Shown: positions 33,083-42,284, numbered from the stretch's first letter. The stretch: 64,000 bases of DNA from JANNGC01 sp043758205 (GCA_043758205.1 JAYVNY010000191.1:1-64000); one strand, 5' to 3'. Translations and numbers: made by a program. Notes: a model not told the origin generated them from the letters alone.

Positions 33083-34495
33083 GTGAAAAGATTCCGCAAA
33101 TTTCAGAAACGACCTGCGAGCGCATTTTGGCTCGGCACGGGCGCCGTTACGTTTGTCGTGGCGGTTCTTGGCGCCGCGGTGTGGCTCATCAGCGCGCGCC
33201 TCGAAAGGCAGGTGCAGCAACAAATTCTCGACCGTGATGCCTACGCGCTGCACTCGGTGTTCATGATGCAGGTGCTCTCGAAGCAGGATGCCGGCGGCGC
33301 GGATTGGGGCATCAAAGATCCGCTGAACCAACTCACGGCCATTCTCGAAACGTCACGGTTGAAAGGCGTGCTCGCGGCGCGTCTCTATTCTCCCGCCGGT
33401 AATTTTCTCTTCGCCGTTCCCAACAATGTGGCGAGCGCGCCACTGAACGCGGTGGCTCTTCGCGAGGCGCGACAACTCAAACCATCGGCCCGGTTCGACG
33501 CGCAAGGGAAACTTCACGAACTGTTCGAAGGGGACCGCCCGACTCCACCCGTCCCGCTCGTGCGCGTAACGATTCCCATCCATGCGCTCGCCGCGCGGCA
33601 ACTCGACGGCATTGCCGAGTTCATTCTGGACGGGCATCCCGTGGCCGCTGAATACAGCACGCTGGCGAGCCGGCTTTCGCGCCACGGTCTGATTGTATTC
33701 CTCCTCGCTGCGGGCCTGATCGGGCTGGTGATTGGCTGGTCGCTGCGGCGGTTGAGCCGCATCAACCACGCGCTGGCGGCGCGCACGGCGGAACTGGTGC
33801 GCGCGAATGAAGAACTCACCCTGGCGGCAAAAACTTCGGCGATTGGTTCTGTGGCGGCGCATCTGATGCATGGCCTGCGTAACCCTCTCGCGGGGTTGCA
33901 GAACTTCGTCACCGCCGGCGGGGGCGCCGCAATCACCAGTTCGGATTGGGAACTCGCCGCGGACGCCACCGCGCGAATGGGCCGGCTGATGGATGAGACG
34001 GTGCGCGTGCTCACTGAAGAACACGGCATCACGCGTTACAACATCACCAGTGGCGAACTCGCGTCCCTGCTCCGATCTCGGATGACGCCGCCGGCCGAGC
34101 AGTCGGACGTGAAGCTCGACATCGTGGCCGCCGCGGAGTCGTCCCTGCCGAATCGCGAAGCGAACATCGTGCTGCTCGTGCTTCAAAACCTCGTTAAGAA
34201 TGCCATCGACTGCACTCTTGCGGGCCACACTGTCAGCGTGCGCTTGTTTGAAGACGCCAGTAGCTTTGTCTGCGAAGTGAGCGACGCAGGCCCGGGACTG
34301 CCGGAGCACGTGCGTGACAATCTGTTTCGCCCGGTGCGTTCGACGAAACCCGACGGCGCTGGCATCGGCCTGGCCATTTGCAAACAACTGGCCGCGCACA
34401 TCGCCGCTGAACTCACGGTGAAAAAAACTTCGCGTGAGGGAACGGTGTTCGCACTCACGTTGCCGGCCAAAACCCATGCCTTGAAAGTCGCATGA
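33083..34495 (+). CDS. Membrane-bound NtrB-like histidine kinase
   Basis: 470 residues from a GTG start. TM1 near 17-37, a periplasmic sensor of about 160 residues, TM2 near 205-225, then a coiled coil (LAARTAELVRANEELTLAAK) and the kinase core. H-box SVAAHLMHGLRNPLAGLQNF with H263 followed by Gly instead of the usual Glu (HGLRNPL). N-box LVLQNLVKNAIDCTLAG, DAGPGLPEHVRDNLF and GAGIGLAICKQLAAH are intact. Partner is probably the sigma-54 regulator at 29814. Its 3' end overlaps the next gene by 4 bases. Confidence 0.88.
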   Translation: MKRFRKFQKRPASAFWLGTGAVTFVVAVLGAAVWLISARLERQVQQQILDRDAYALHSVFMMQVLSKQDAGGADWGIKDPLNQLTAILETSRLKGVLAARLYSPAGNFLFAVPNNVASAPLNAVALREARQLKPSARFDAQGKLHELFEGDRPTPPVPLVRVTIPIHALAARQLDGIAEFILDGHPVAAEYSTLASRLSRHGLIVFLLAAGLIGLVIGWSLRRLSRINHALAARTAELVRANEELTLAAKTSAIGSVAAHLMHGLRNPLAGLQNFVTAGGGAAITSSDWELAADATARMGRLMDETVRVLTEEHGITRYNITSGELASLLRSRMTPPAEQSDVKLDIVAAAESSLPNREANIVLLVLQNLVKNAIDCTLAGHTVSVRLFEDASSFVCEVSDAGPGLPEHVRDNLFRPVRSTKPDGAGIGLAICKQLAAHIAAELTVKKTSREGTVFALTLPAKTHALKVA

Positions 34496-36465
34496 AAACC
34501 GGTGCGCTTCTGTGGCTGCTGGGGTTCGCGCTCGCCTGGGCGCAGCCGGATTTGCGCTGGCGCTGGTCGAACCCGCGTCCCTTCGGTAACAACGCCACCG
34601 ACCTCGCTTACGCGGGCGGACTGTACCTCGTGGTCGGCGAACGCGGCCAACTCTACTCCAGCTACGATCTCGATACGTGGACGCCGCAGGACAGTTTCAC
34701 CACTAATTCACTTCGCGGCGTGGCGTTCCTCGGCGGACGCGCCATCATCGTCGGTGAAAATGGGACCGTCCTTTACGGCGATACGCCGGAATCATTCAGC
34801 GTGACCAATCTCGGCACGGCGAACTGGCTCGAAGCCGTGGCGTGCAATTCAACCAATCTCGCCGTAGCGGTGGGCGACAATGCAGCCGTGTACACGAGCA
34901 CGAACGGGATTCTGTGGCAGCTTCGCTCGCAGCCGTTCAGCACCTGGCTGCGCGGTGTGGCCTACGGCGCGGGCGGGTTCGTTGCCGTTGGCGAGGGCGG
35001 ATTCATCGCTACCAGCAGCAATGGAACGTCGTGGCAGCAACGCACCAGCGGCACGACGAGCAATCTCAATCGTGTGGTTTGGATTGTGGATCGTTACTGG
35101 GCCACGGGCGATGGCGGCAAAGCGCTGACCAGCGGGACGGGTGTCACGTGGACCCAGGAAAGTTCCGGTGCGAGCCGTCCATTGTATCTCGCGGCAGGAG
35201 ATTCTGTGAAAAAACTCGTGGGCGGCGACACGGAGTTGCGCCTCAAACAAAACGGCGTGTGGTCGAACCAGCTTTCAACAACCAGGATTTCTCCCGCGCC
35301 CGCGTGGACTTACCTGAGCAGCGTGTGGGACGGACGCCTGTTTCTCGTGGGCGGGCGCACCGGAATGTTGCTCGAAGGTTTTAGCAACACAAACGGGACG
35401 GACACGTTGTGGGTGGATCGCAACCTTTCCGTGCGCACATGGCTTTGGGCCGTGACGCGCACCACCAATCTCTACGTCGCTGTCGGCGACAAGGGCACGG
35501 TGATGACGAGCTTTGACGGCGTGGATTGGCAACTGGAATTCGTGCCGTCCACCGTCACGAACAGTGTGTTCATCGGCGTGGGCGGCGCGCCGGGGTTGAC
35601 CATCGCCGCAGGCAGCCAGGGTTCGCTTATCATCAGCACGAATGGTTTCGATTGGACGGCGATTGAGCCGCGACCTTCGGTGAACGATCTGCAAGGCGTC
35701 GCGTTCACGAACGGACTTTTCGTCGTGTGCGGCGGCGCGGGAACCATTCTCACCAGCACGAATGGCACGCAGTGGACGACGCGCGTTTCCGGCACGACAA
35801 ACTTCCTGTCCGGCGTGCTGGCGTACCCGGGCGGGTTCATCGCAGTCGGGCATCGCGGCACCATCCTCACCAGTCCCGACGCTGTCACCTGGACGAAGCG
35901 CACCTCGGGGATCACGAATTGGCTTTACCGGATCGGCTGGTTCGGGAGCACGCTCGTAACGGTCGGCCAGAATGGCGTGATTCTGACCAGCACTGATGGC
36001 GCGTCATGGACAGCGCGGACGAGCGGGACTTCTCAATGGCTGAACGACGTGGCGCGTCTCGATGGCTATTACTTTGCCGTCGGTAATGGCGGAGCCGTTG
36101 TCATCAGTTCCAACCTCACTTCGTGGTCAGCGATTGGCACCAGCACACGGAAATCACTGTTCGGCGTGGCGACGCATCAGGGACGGTTGGTGACGGTCGG
36201 CACTGAGGGCGTCATCCTCCGCACCCGCGTGTTTCCTCAGCTCGATCCGCCGGTCTTCCAGAACTACGCGCGAACCACGAACTACAACTTGTATTTCCTT
36301 TCCGGCAAAACCGATCAACGCATCACGCTCGACCACAGTCTCAGGCTCACGAATTGGAATTCGGGCCCGCGTTTCGAATTCCTCGATGGAGGGGGCACGC
36401 TCCTGTTGCTGGAAACACGCGCCATGACCAATCGGGAATTCTACGAGGCTACGCTCGTTCCCTAA
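34492..36465 (+). CDS. Exported beta-propeller (YCF48-like repeat) protein with FYR-type C-terminal domain
   Basis: 657 residues. Short signal peptide (KTGALLWLLGFALAWAQ). About ten to twelve repeats of roughly 40 residues with the pattern (L)(R)GVAY..G.FVAVG..G.I.TS.NG..W, for example AYGAGGFVAVGEGGFIATSS and VARLDGYYFAVGNGGAVVIS. These resemble the YCF48/BNR-like beta-propellers. The last 65 residues (FQNYARTTNYNLYFLSGK to REFYEATLVP) are a separate beta domain that aligns with the ends of the three large proteins downstream. Last gene of the plus-strand operon; overlap ATGA with the kinase gene. Confidence 0.8.
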   Translation: MKTGALLWLLGFALAWAQPDLRWRWSNPRPFGNNATDLAYAGGLYLVVGERGQLYSSYDLDTWTPQDSFTTNSLRGVAFLGGRAIIVGENGTVLYGDTPESFSVTNLGTANWLEAVACNSTNLAVAVGDNAAVYTSTNGILWQLRSQPFSTWLRGVAYGAGGFVAVGEGGFIATSSNGTSWQQRTSGTTSNLNRVVWIVDRYWATGDGGKALTSGTGVTWTQESSGASRPLYLAAGDSVKKLVGGDTELRLKQNGVWSNQLSTTRISPAPAWTYLSSVWDGRLFLVGGRTGMLLEGFSNTNGTDTLWVDRNLSVRTWLWAVTRTTNLYVAVGDKGTVMTSFDGVDWQLEFVPSTVTNSVFIGVGGAPGLTIAAGSQGSLIISTNGFDWTAIEPRPSVNDLQGVAFTNGLFVVCGGAGTILTSTNGTQWTTRVSGTTNFLSGVLAYPGGFIAVGHRGTILTSPDAVTWTKRTSGITNWLYRIGWFGSTLVTVGQNGVILTSTDGASWTARTSGTSQWLNDVARLDGYYFAVGNGGAVVISSNLTSWSAIGTSTRKSLFGVATHQGRLVTVGTEGVILRTRVFPQLDPPVFQNYARTTNYNLYFLSGKTDQRITLDHSLRLTNWNSGPRFEFLDGGGTLLLLETRAMTNREFYEATLVP

Positions 36466-36493
36466 CCGGAACATTCAGTACTTTTCGAGGAGC

Positions 36494-36538
36494 ACACGCG
36501 CCTCGCGTGTTCCGACCGGCGCCCTCGCCGGTCGGAAC
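36494..36538. repeat. Two linked palindromes (dispersed-repeat-like)
   Basis: ACACGCG/CGCGTGT at 36494-36500 and 36504-36510, followed by GTTCCGACCGGC at 36509-36520 and its perfect complement at 36527-36538. They begin 29 bases after the propeller stop and could end that transcript. The surrounding 372-base gap (36466-36837) holds no gene I can support; its last part carries the promoter candidate at 36794. Confidence 0.65.
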
Positions 36539-36793
36539 GAGCGCCCACCGACGGACCAAATCGTGCGGGCTGGGGACGTCTTTGGAATGTTGCGCGAGGG
36601 CAGCAACACCGCACGCGAGGGCGCGTGCGTGCATTTGAATCATTCCGTCTAGGTGCTCCTCCGTTGGGAACCAGAACCCAGCCCCGGGAGGCTCCTGGGT
36701 GAGCGCGCCCATCATCAATACCCGCACTTCGCACGGTGTTTCATGTTGGTGCAATTTCTGCATCACGACAGGACACCGGGCGCAGTCGCCACG

Positions 36794-36809
36794 TGGCATT
36801 GAGACTGCA
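36794..36809 (+). promoter_or_regulatory. Sigma-54 (-24/-12) promoter candidate
   Basis: TGGCATTGAGACTGCA: TGGCA and TGCA match the consensus and GG/GC are exactly 10 bases apart. Ends 29 bases before the ATG of the subtilisin-like protease gene. Confidence 0.65.
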
Positions 36810-36837
36810 AGCGACTGGAACAATAATTACAACAATC

Positions 36838-38085
36838 ATGAAAACATACAGATACATTCGACCAATCGCCCTCGCTGCAGCCGTGGTTTGCTCGTCCATC
36901 GCGATCCATGCCGCTGATTTTATCCCGGACCGCTATATCGTCGCATTACAGCCGAACGCCGACCCGGCGCAAGTTGCGGCGCGTTATGGCGTGACTCCAA
37001 CGCACGTTTACACCGATGCCGTGCGCGGCTTCGCCGGACTCATCAGCAAAGCCCGCCTGCAACGGCTCGCGCAGGACGCTGACGTGACCGTCATCGAACA
37101 GGATCGAGTCGTATCACTCGGACAAGTGGCCAGCATGGGCGAGAGCGGAACCGTGGCTGCCACGTCCACGGATTACGTGCCGACCGGGGTCAACCGCATC
37201 GATGCGGAACTGAATCCGCGCACCGATGCCTCTGCTGTCGGAATCGCGATTATCGACACCGGCATTTCACTCACACACCCCGACCTGAACGTGGCTGGCG
37301 GCGTTTCCTATGTGCGCGGCGTGCGTTCGGCCAATGACGACAACGGCCACGGCAGCCATGTCTCTGGCATTGCAGCCGCGAAGGTCAATGACATCGGCAT
37401 CCGCGGCGTTGCACCCAATGCGCGCCTCTTCGCCGTGAAGGTTTTGGATTCGACGGGCAGCGGCTCGCTGTCGGGTGTCATTTCCGGCATCGACTGGGTG
37501 ACGAAGAATACGAAGACCAAAGGCATTCAGGTCGCGAACATGAGCCTCGGGTTCCAAGGCACCAGCTCGACGCTCGACAGCGCCATTACGAAATCCGTGG
37601 ACGCAGGCGTCACTTACGTGGTGGCAGCCGGGAACAACGCCGCGGATGCGAACACATTCAGCCCGGCGCGGCACCCGAAGGTCATCACCATCTCCGCGTT
37701 CGTGGATACGGACGGCCAATGCGGCGGCGCGGGCGTGGGCACGGGCTACGGCGCAGACGACAGCTTCGCCTCCTTCAGCAACTACGGATCGGTGGTGGCG
37801 CTCGCCGCCCCCGGGGTGAACATCTACTCGACTTACAAGGACGGCGGCTACGCCACGATGTCCGGCACGAGCATGTCTTCTCCGCATGTGGCCGGCGCGG
37901 CTTTGCAATACATCGCCGGGCACGCGGGCGCGACACCCGCGCAAGTCCGTTCGGCGCTGCTCAATGCGGCCACGCCGCAATCCTGGACCTCTTGCACGCA
38001 AGATGCGACCGGCCGCTACCGCGGCGGATTTTTCGGAGACGTAGATGCCTACGCGGAACCAGTCGTGGATGTCGCAACGTTCTAG
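36838..38085 (+). CDS. Exported subtilisin-like serine protease (S8), copy 1
   Basis: 415 residues. Signal peptide MKTYRYIRPIALAAAVVCSS (cleavage near IHAA), an I9-type propeptide (FIPDRYIVALQPNADPAQVA to VTVIEQDRVVSL), then the S8 domain with catalytic D140 (IAIIDTGISL), H171 (NGHGSHVSG) and S345 (GTSMSSPHVAG). All three are intact; the oxyanion-type Asn is in VVAAGNNAADANTF. A short tail after the fold ends DAYAEPVVDVATF. Close paralogue of the minus-strand gene 40934-42148. Followed 127 bases later by a large beta-sandwich protein gene. Likely secreted or surface-attached. Confidence 0.95.
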   Translation: MKTYRYIRPIALAAAVVCSSIAIHAADFIPDRYIVALQPNADPAQVAARYGVTPTHVYTDAVRGFAGLISKARLQRLAQDADVTVIEQDRVVSLGQVASMGESGTVAATSTDYVPTGVNRIDAELNPRTDASAVGIAIIDTGISLTHPDLNVAGGVSYVRGVRSANDDNGHGSHVSGIAAAKVNDIGIRGVAPNARLFAVKVLDSTGSGSLSGVISGIDWVTKNTKTKGIQVANMSLGFQGTSSTLDSAITKSVDAGVTYVVAAGNNAADANTFSPARHPKVITISAFVDTDGQCGGAGVGTGYGADDSFASFSNYGSVVALAAPGVNIYSTYKDGGYATMSGTSMSSPHVAGAALQYIAGHAGATPAQVRSALLNAATPQSWTSCTQDATGRYRGGFFGDVDAYAEPVVDVATF

Positions 38086-38211
38086 GACTTGCTGCGTGCG
38101 ACTTCATGAGTATCCCCGCGCGCAGCTGGCCGCTCCACTTGGGTGGGGCGGCCATCACGCTTGAACAAGACGCAACCAACGATCGACCGCACCAAAGCTA
38201 AAACTGTCACT

Positions 38212-40512
38212 ATGAAAAACTCAATCAATGCAATCGCGATCGCGCTTCTCGGCTTACTGACGGCAACGATGTCGCACGCAGCCGTGCCGGGCCCTGCACT
38301 CTCGGGAATATTCAGCTCCATCAGCGCGGGGAGCGTCGTGAACCTCTCCACCGAAGGAGAGATCGATTGGGTCCACTGGGGGTTGTTCACGGAGACGAGC
38401 CTTGATCGGAAAGCGGGTGTCATCGCGCAGATCAGCGACTTCACGCTCCTCGATGCGAGCAACGGATACGCCTACGTATATCAATACGCCGACAACGCGA
38501 ACAGCTACGGTTGGTTTGACGGCACGCCGAATGCGACCGTCACCAACACCACGACCGGGGTGTGGGCTTACGGCGTTCCACAAATTGGCAGCGGGTTCAG
38601 GATCACCGCACCAGCCGACACCGCTACGCGCACGTTGAAAGTGTACGTTGGGGCCTACGGCGCGCGCGGGAAGTTTGAAGCCTTTCTGAGCGATGCCAGT
38701 GCCGCCGGATACACCAACACTTCGCTCTTCAATGTCATGAGCGGTCCGAGCGGAGTTTACACGCTCAACTACGCCGCCGCTTCAGCAGGGCAGCAGATGA
38801 TTGTCCGATGGACGCTCACGTCGCCCTTTCAAGCGGATGGAAACGTGACGCTACAATCAGCCGCGCTGACTTCCAGCACCGCCAACAACCCTCCGTACGT
38901 CGCTCTCACGAATCCGCCGAACAACGCGAAGCTCTCCGCGGGAAACACCATTACGCTCCAGGCGACCGCGAGCGATCTGGATGGCACCATTGCCAAAGTC
39001 GAATTCTACGCTGACAGCACGAAGCTGGGCGAAGACCTCACAAGTCCCTACAGCTTCGCATGGAGTTCGGTTCCCGCCGGCGCCTACGTGCTGACCGCGC
39101 GCGCGCTCGATAATCAAGGCGCCGCGTCTGTGTCACCGCCCGTGGAAATTTTTGTCAACGGCTCGGGCGGCACCTTGGCGGCGAGCAAAACAACGCCGGC
39201 CACTTCAATTAACCTCACGACAGACGGCAGCCGCGACTGGGCGCATTGGGGTCTGGCAACGAATAGCTTGTTCAATCACAAGGCCTCTGTCGTCCAGCAG
39301 ATTAGCGACTACACCAAGATCGGCACCAACACAGCCCAACGATACACCGACAATTATACGGCGTTCGCGTGGAGCGACGGCACGCCGACGGCTTCCGTGT
39401 CCGGCGCGAACATCGGCGTGTACACGACCGGGGTGACGAATGGGTTCGAGATTACCGTTCCGGCCGACACCAACTCGCGCACGCTGAAGGTGTACGTGGG
39501 GCTTTACGGAGCGCAGGGGAATTTTCAGGTGTGGTTGAGCGATTTCAGCGCCGCGGCTTTCACCGATACGAGCTTGAGCAATTATTACGGCAGCTCGTAC
39601 GGCGTTTACACCATCACGTATTCGGCAGCGTCCGCAGGGCAATCTCTCAAGGTGCGCTATCGCTCGTTGAAACTGTTCGACCAGGACTACGGTAACGTCA
39701 CGCTTCAAGCTGCGACCCTCGTCGTGAACTCGACGGGGAATACGCCACCCTTGGTGCAGATTACGTCACCGACCAACGGCACGGTGTTGACCGCTCCGGC
39801 GAGCTTTACAGTTTCGGCAAGCGCTTCGGACAGTGACGGCACGATCAACCAGGTGGAGTTTTTCAACGGCAGCACATCGCTCGGCGTGGATAGTTCCAGT
39901 CCTTACAGCGTGTCCGTGAGCAGCCTGGCGGCAGGCAATTACACGCTCTCGGCTGTGGCCACGGACAACTCGGGCGCGAAGGCCACCAACAGCGTTTCCA
40001 TCATCGTGAACAATCCGCCGACCGCGTCGATCACCAGCCCGACCAATGGGGCGTCCTTCGCAGCGCCCGCGACCATTACGATTGCGGCGACGGCGAGTGA
40101 CAGCGACGGAAGCATTGCGAAAGCGGAATTTTATCAAGGCGCGACCAAACTGGGCGAAGACACCACCTCTCCTTACTCACTGGCGTGGAGCAACGTATCG
40201 GCGGGAAGTTACACGCTCAGTGTGAAAGCCATTGATGACCACGGCGCCGTGGGCACCTCGGCTGCGATTTCCATTAACGTGACGAACCTGCCGCCGCCGC
40301 CAGTCACGATTTTCGGCGCTGTCGCCCAGGGCGATGCACTGAGGTTCTCGTTTGCGACGGAACTTGGCCGCTCCTATTGGGTGGAGCGCGCGGCGGCATT
40401 GCCGTCCACCAATTGGCAAACCATCACGAACCTCAGCGGCACCGGCACGAACGTCACCGTGCGCGACGCCAGCGCACTGCCGATACACTTCTACCGCGTG
40501 GGGGCGCAATGA
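38212..40512 (+). CDS. Exported multi-domain beta-sandwich protein with two DWxHWGL modules and Ig-like domains
   Basis: 766 residues from the ATG at 38212 (signal MKNSINAIAIALLGLLTATM, cleavage near SHA). Order: module A1 (about 35-220, with EIDWVHWGLFTE and LKVYVGAYGARGKFEAFLSD), an Ig-like domain (about 225-310), module A2 (about 328-503, with SRDWAHWGLATN and LKVYVGLYGAQGNFQVWLSD), two more Ig-like domains (about 510-690) and a C-terminal FYR-type domain (about 695-766: WQTITNLSGTGTNVTV to HFYRVGAQ). I do not know a named family for the DWxHWGL module. Ig-like repeats and signal suggest a surface or matrix protein, perhaps a binding partner or substrate of the adjacent protease. Confidence 0.8.
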   Translation: MKNSINAIAIALLGLLTATMSHAAVPGPALSGIFSSISAGSVVNLSTEGEIDWVHWGLFTETSLDRKAGVIAQISDFTLLDASNGYAYVYQYADNANSYGWFDGTPNATVTNTTTGVWAYGVPQIGSGFRITAPADTATRTLKVYVGAYGARGKFEAFLSDASAAGYTNTSLFNVMSGPSGVYTLNYAAASAGQQMIVRWTLTSPFQADGNVTLQSAALTSSTANNPPYVALTNPPNNAKLSAGNTITLQATASDLDGTIAKVEFYADSTKLGEDLTSPYSFAWSSVPAGAYVLTARALDNQGAASVSPPVEIFVNGSGGTLAASKTTPATSINLTTDGSRDWAHWGLATNSLFNHKASVVQQISDYTKIGTNTAQRYTDNYTAFAWSDGTPTASVSGANIGVYTTGVTNGFEITVPADTNSRTLKVYVGLYGAQGNFQVWLSDFSAAAFTDTSLSNYYGSSYGVYTITYSAASAGQSLKVRYRSLKLFDQDYGNVTLQAATLVVNSTGNTPPLVQITSPTNGTVLTAPASFTVSASASDSDGTINQVEFFNGSTSLGVDSSSPYSVSVSSLAAGNYTLSAVATDNSGAKATNSVSIIVNNPPTASITSPTNGASFAAPATITIAATASDSDGSIAKAEFYQGATKLGEDTTSPYSLAWSNVSAGSYTLSVKAIDDHGAVGTSAAISINVTNLPPPPVTIFGAVAQGDALRFSFATELGRSYWVERAAALPSTNWQTITNLSGTGTNVTVRDASALPIHFYRVGAQ

Positions 40513-40673
40513 TTCGCGAGCACACACGCCTGCACGCGCATCGTTCAACGCAGCCGCGCTTTTCCGTGAATATTGTGTTTTTCACTCCAGTGCCGGTATA
40601 ACGCGATATGCGCCAAACCCGTGAGCGTTTGCTTTCTGTTCGGACCGGCGCGTCATGGCCGTGCGCCAGATCG

Positions 40674-40796
40674 TCATTTCATTGGCCACGGCTGAAGGGC
40701 GACGAGTGATGAGGCGCAGATCGTCAGGAGGGCAATGACCACGAAACGCGACCTCTGGCGCCGGGCATATCCAATCAGTTTCCGGTAGGCATGCAT
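40674..40796 (-). pseudogene. N-terminal relic of an MsbA-like ABC exporter gene
   Basis: ATG to TGA, 40 codons: MHAYRKLIGYARRQRSRFVV, IALLTICASSLVALQPWPMK, stop. It matches the N-terminus of the exporter at 26532-28295 (KLLPYAGRQRSRFIFIAFLT, SSLVALQPWPMKLLVD) almost residue for residue, then stops where the exporter continues. The rest of the gene is absent. It lies in the 421-base gap between convergent genes; the remainder of the gap shows only the terminator at 40883. Confidence 0.85.
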
Positions 40797-40882
40797 TCGC
40801 TGGGGCGCACCATTACACACAGCAACCAGCCGAAACAACATCAGGTGGTTCGTTCATTGCACTACGCTGCTGGTAACGAAAA

Positions 40883-40904
40883 CGCCTCCCATGTTTGAGA
40901 GGCG
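40883..40904 (-). terminator. Rho-independent-type terminator for the minus-strand protease gene
   Basis: Read on minus: CGCCTC, a 10-base loop, GAGGCG, then TTTTCGTT. It starts 30 bases after the protease stop at 40934. The 6-bp stem is short but GC-rich and the T-tract is partial. Confidence 0.55.
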
Positions 40905-40933
40905 CGGAACTATCGAAAAATCTGCGGCGTGAA

Positions 40934-42148
40934 TTACAACCCGGCAGCGTCAACGAGCGGCTCTGCATAACCATCGAAATCGCCAGAGAATCCGCCGCGC
41001 GTTCGCCCGGTCGCGTCCTGCCAGCAGGCGACGGGAGACTGCGCCGTGCCAGTCGCTTGCAGCACCGACTTCACCTGGGCGGGGCTGAGCGAAGGATTGG
41101 AGATAACCAATTGTGCCGCCGCGCCAGCCACGTGTGGAGAAGCCATGCTTGTTCCGCTGAGCGTGGCATATCCGCCGTCCTTGTAAGTCGAATAGATGTT
41201 CACCCCGGGCGCCGCAATCGCGACCACAGAACCGTAGTTGCTGAAGGTAGCGAACGTGTCATCGCCGCCGTAGTAGGTGCCTGCACCCGCACCGCCACAA
41301 CTGCCATCCGTGTCCGCAATGGCGGAGACGGCAATGACCTTGGGATGCTTCGCCGGGCTGAAGGTGCCGGCGTCCGCAGCGCTGTTGCCCGCCGCGACCA
41401 CGTAAACGACACCTGAATCAACCGACTTGGAAAGGGCGCTGTCGAGGGTGGAACTGGTGCCAGAAAAACCGAGGCTCATGTTGGCGACCCGGATGCCTTT
41501 GACGGCCGCGTTTTTGGTCACCCAATCAATTCCAGAAACCACGGCTGAAAGAGCACCGCTGCCGCTCTTGTCGAGAACTTTGACCGCGTACAACCGTGCA
41601 TTCGGGGCGACTCCGCGAATGCCAGCGCCGTTGATCTTGGCCGCCACGATGCCTGACACATGACTACCGTGCCCATTGTCGTCATTGCCTGACCGGACTC
41701 CGCGCACATAAGAAACGCTGCCGGCCACGTTCAAATCCGGATGGGTGAGTGAAATGCCCGTGTCAATAATCGCCACGCCCATCGCAGAAGAGTCGGTGCG
41801 GGGATTGAGATTGGCACCGATCCGCGCCACGCCGAGGGGAACAGCGTCGCCGGTCGTCGCGCTGGCGACGCTCGTCTGCGCGGCGGTCTGGCCGATGCTG
41901 ACCGTAATGTCCTGCTCAATGAGCAGTACGTCTGGATCGCGTTGCAGTGCATTGAGTCGGGCGGCGGGAATCATGCCGGCAAATCCATTCACGGCTGCGG
42001 TGTAAACGTGCTCGGCAGCGATGCCGTGACGATTGGCGACGGCAACTGGATTTGCCTGGGCCCGCACTTGCACGATGAACGATCCTGGAATGGGAGCCGC
42101 GAGGAGGCTTCCGGCCATGAACGAGATTAACAGTATGTATTTTTTCAT
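40934..42148 (-). CDS. Exported subtilisin-like serine protease (S8), copy 2
   Basis: 404 residues from the ATG at 42148 (MKKYILLISFMAGSLLAAPI). Propeptide (GSFIVQVRAQANPVAVANRH), then Asp (VAIIDTGISLTHPDLN), His (DDNGHGSHVSGIV) and Ser (LSGTSMASPHVAGA) all present. Tail ends FDGYAEPLVDAAGL, matching copy 1 (DVDAYAEPVVDVATF). The two are close paralogues in opposite orientation around the same kind of large protein genes. It has its own sigma-54 candidate at 42194. Confidence 0.95.
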   Translation of the reverse strand: MKKYILLISFMAGSLLAAPIPGSFIVQVRAQANPVAVANRHGIAAEHVYTAAVNGFAGMIPAARLNALQRDPDVLLIEQDITVSIGQTAAQTSVASATTGDAVPLGVARIGANLNPRTDSSAMGVAIIDTGISLTHPDLNVAGSVSYVRGVRSGNDDNGHGSHVSGIVAAKINGAGIRGVAPNARLYAVKVLDKSGSGALSAVVSGIDWVTKNAAVKGIRVANMSLGFSGTSSTLDSALSKSVDSGVVYVVAAGNSAADAGTFSPAKHPKVIAVSAIADTDGSCGGAGAGTYYGGDDTFATFSNYGSVVAIAAPGVNIYSTYKDGGYATLSGTSMASPHVAGAAAQLVISNPSLSPAQVKSVLQATGTAQSPVACWQDATGRTRGGFSGDFDGYAEPLVDAAGL

Positions 42149-42178
42149 AATGGGATTGTCGGTCGCGGAAAATAGCAT

Positions 42179-42194
42179 GGCAGATGCCTCGCCA
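42179..42194 (-). promoter_or_regulatory. Sigma-54 (-24/-12) promoter candidate
   Basis: Read on minus: TGGCGAGGCATCTGCC, with GG and GC exactly 10 bases apart and TGGC/TGC conserved. A second in-phase pair (AGGCAT to ATGCT) overlaps it 5 bases downstream. Ends 30 bases before the protease ATG at 42148, the same spacing as for copy 1. Confidence 0.5.
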
Positions 42195-42284
42195 CAACAC
42201 GCTTGGAGAACAAATCCCGTGCCGCGAATTCAGACAATGGTGTCTCACGGCAGTCCAATTTCAGCACACGACGGTCAAACAATT

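Noticed and set aside
36449..36823. Minus-strand frame of 124 codons in the gap before the first protease
   Set aside because: It reads through two palindromes and the sigma-54 promoter candidate, has no known motif and lies against the strand of both neighbours.
38139..38165. GG-N10-GC spacing before the large beta-sandwich gene at 38212
   Set aside because: Both boxes are poor (GGGCGG and ACGCT). The gene may be read through from the protease 127 bases upstream.
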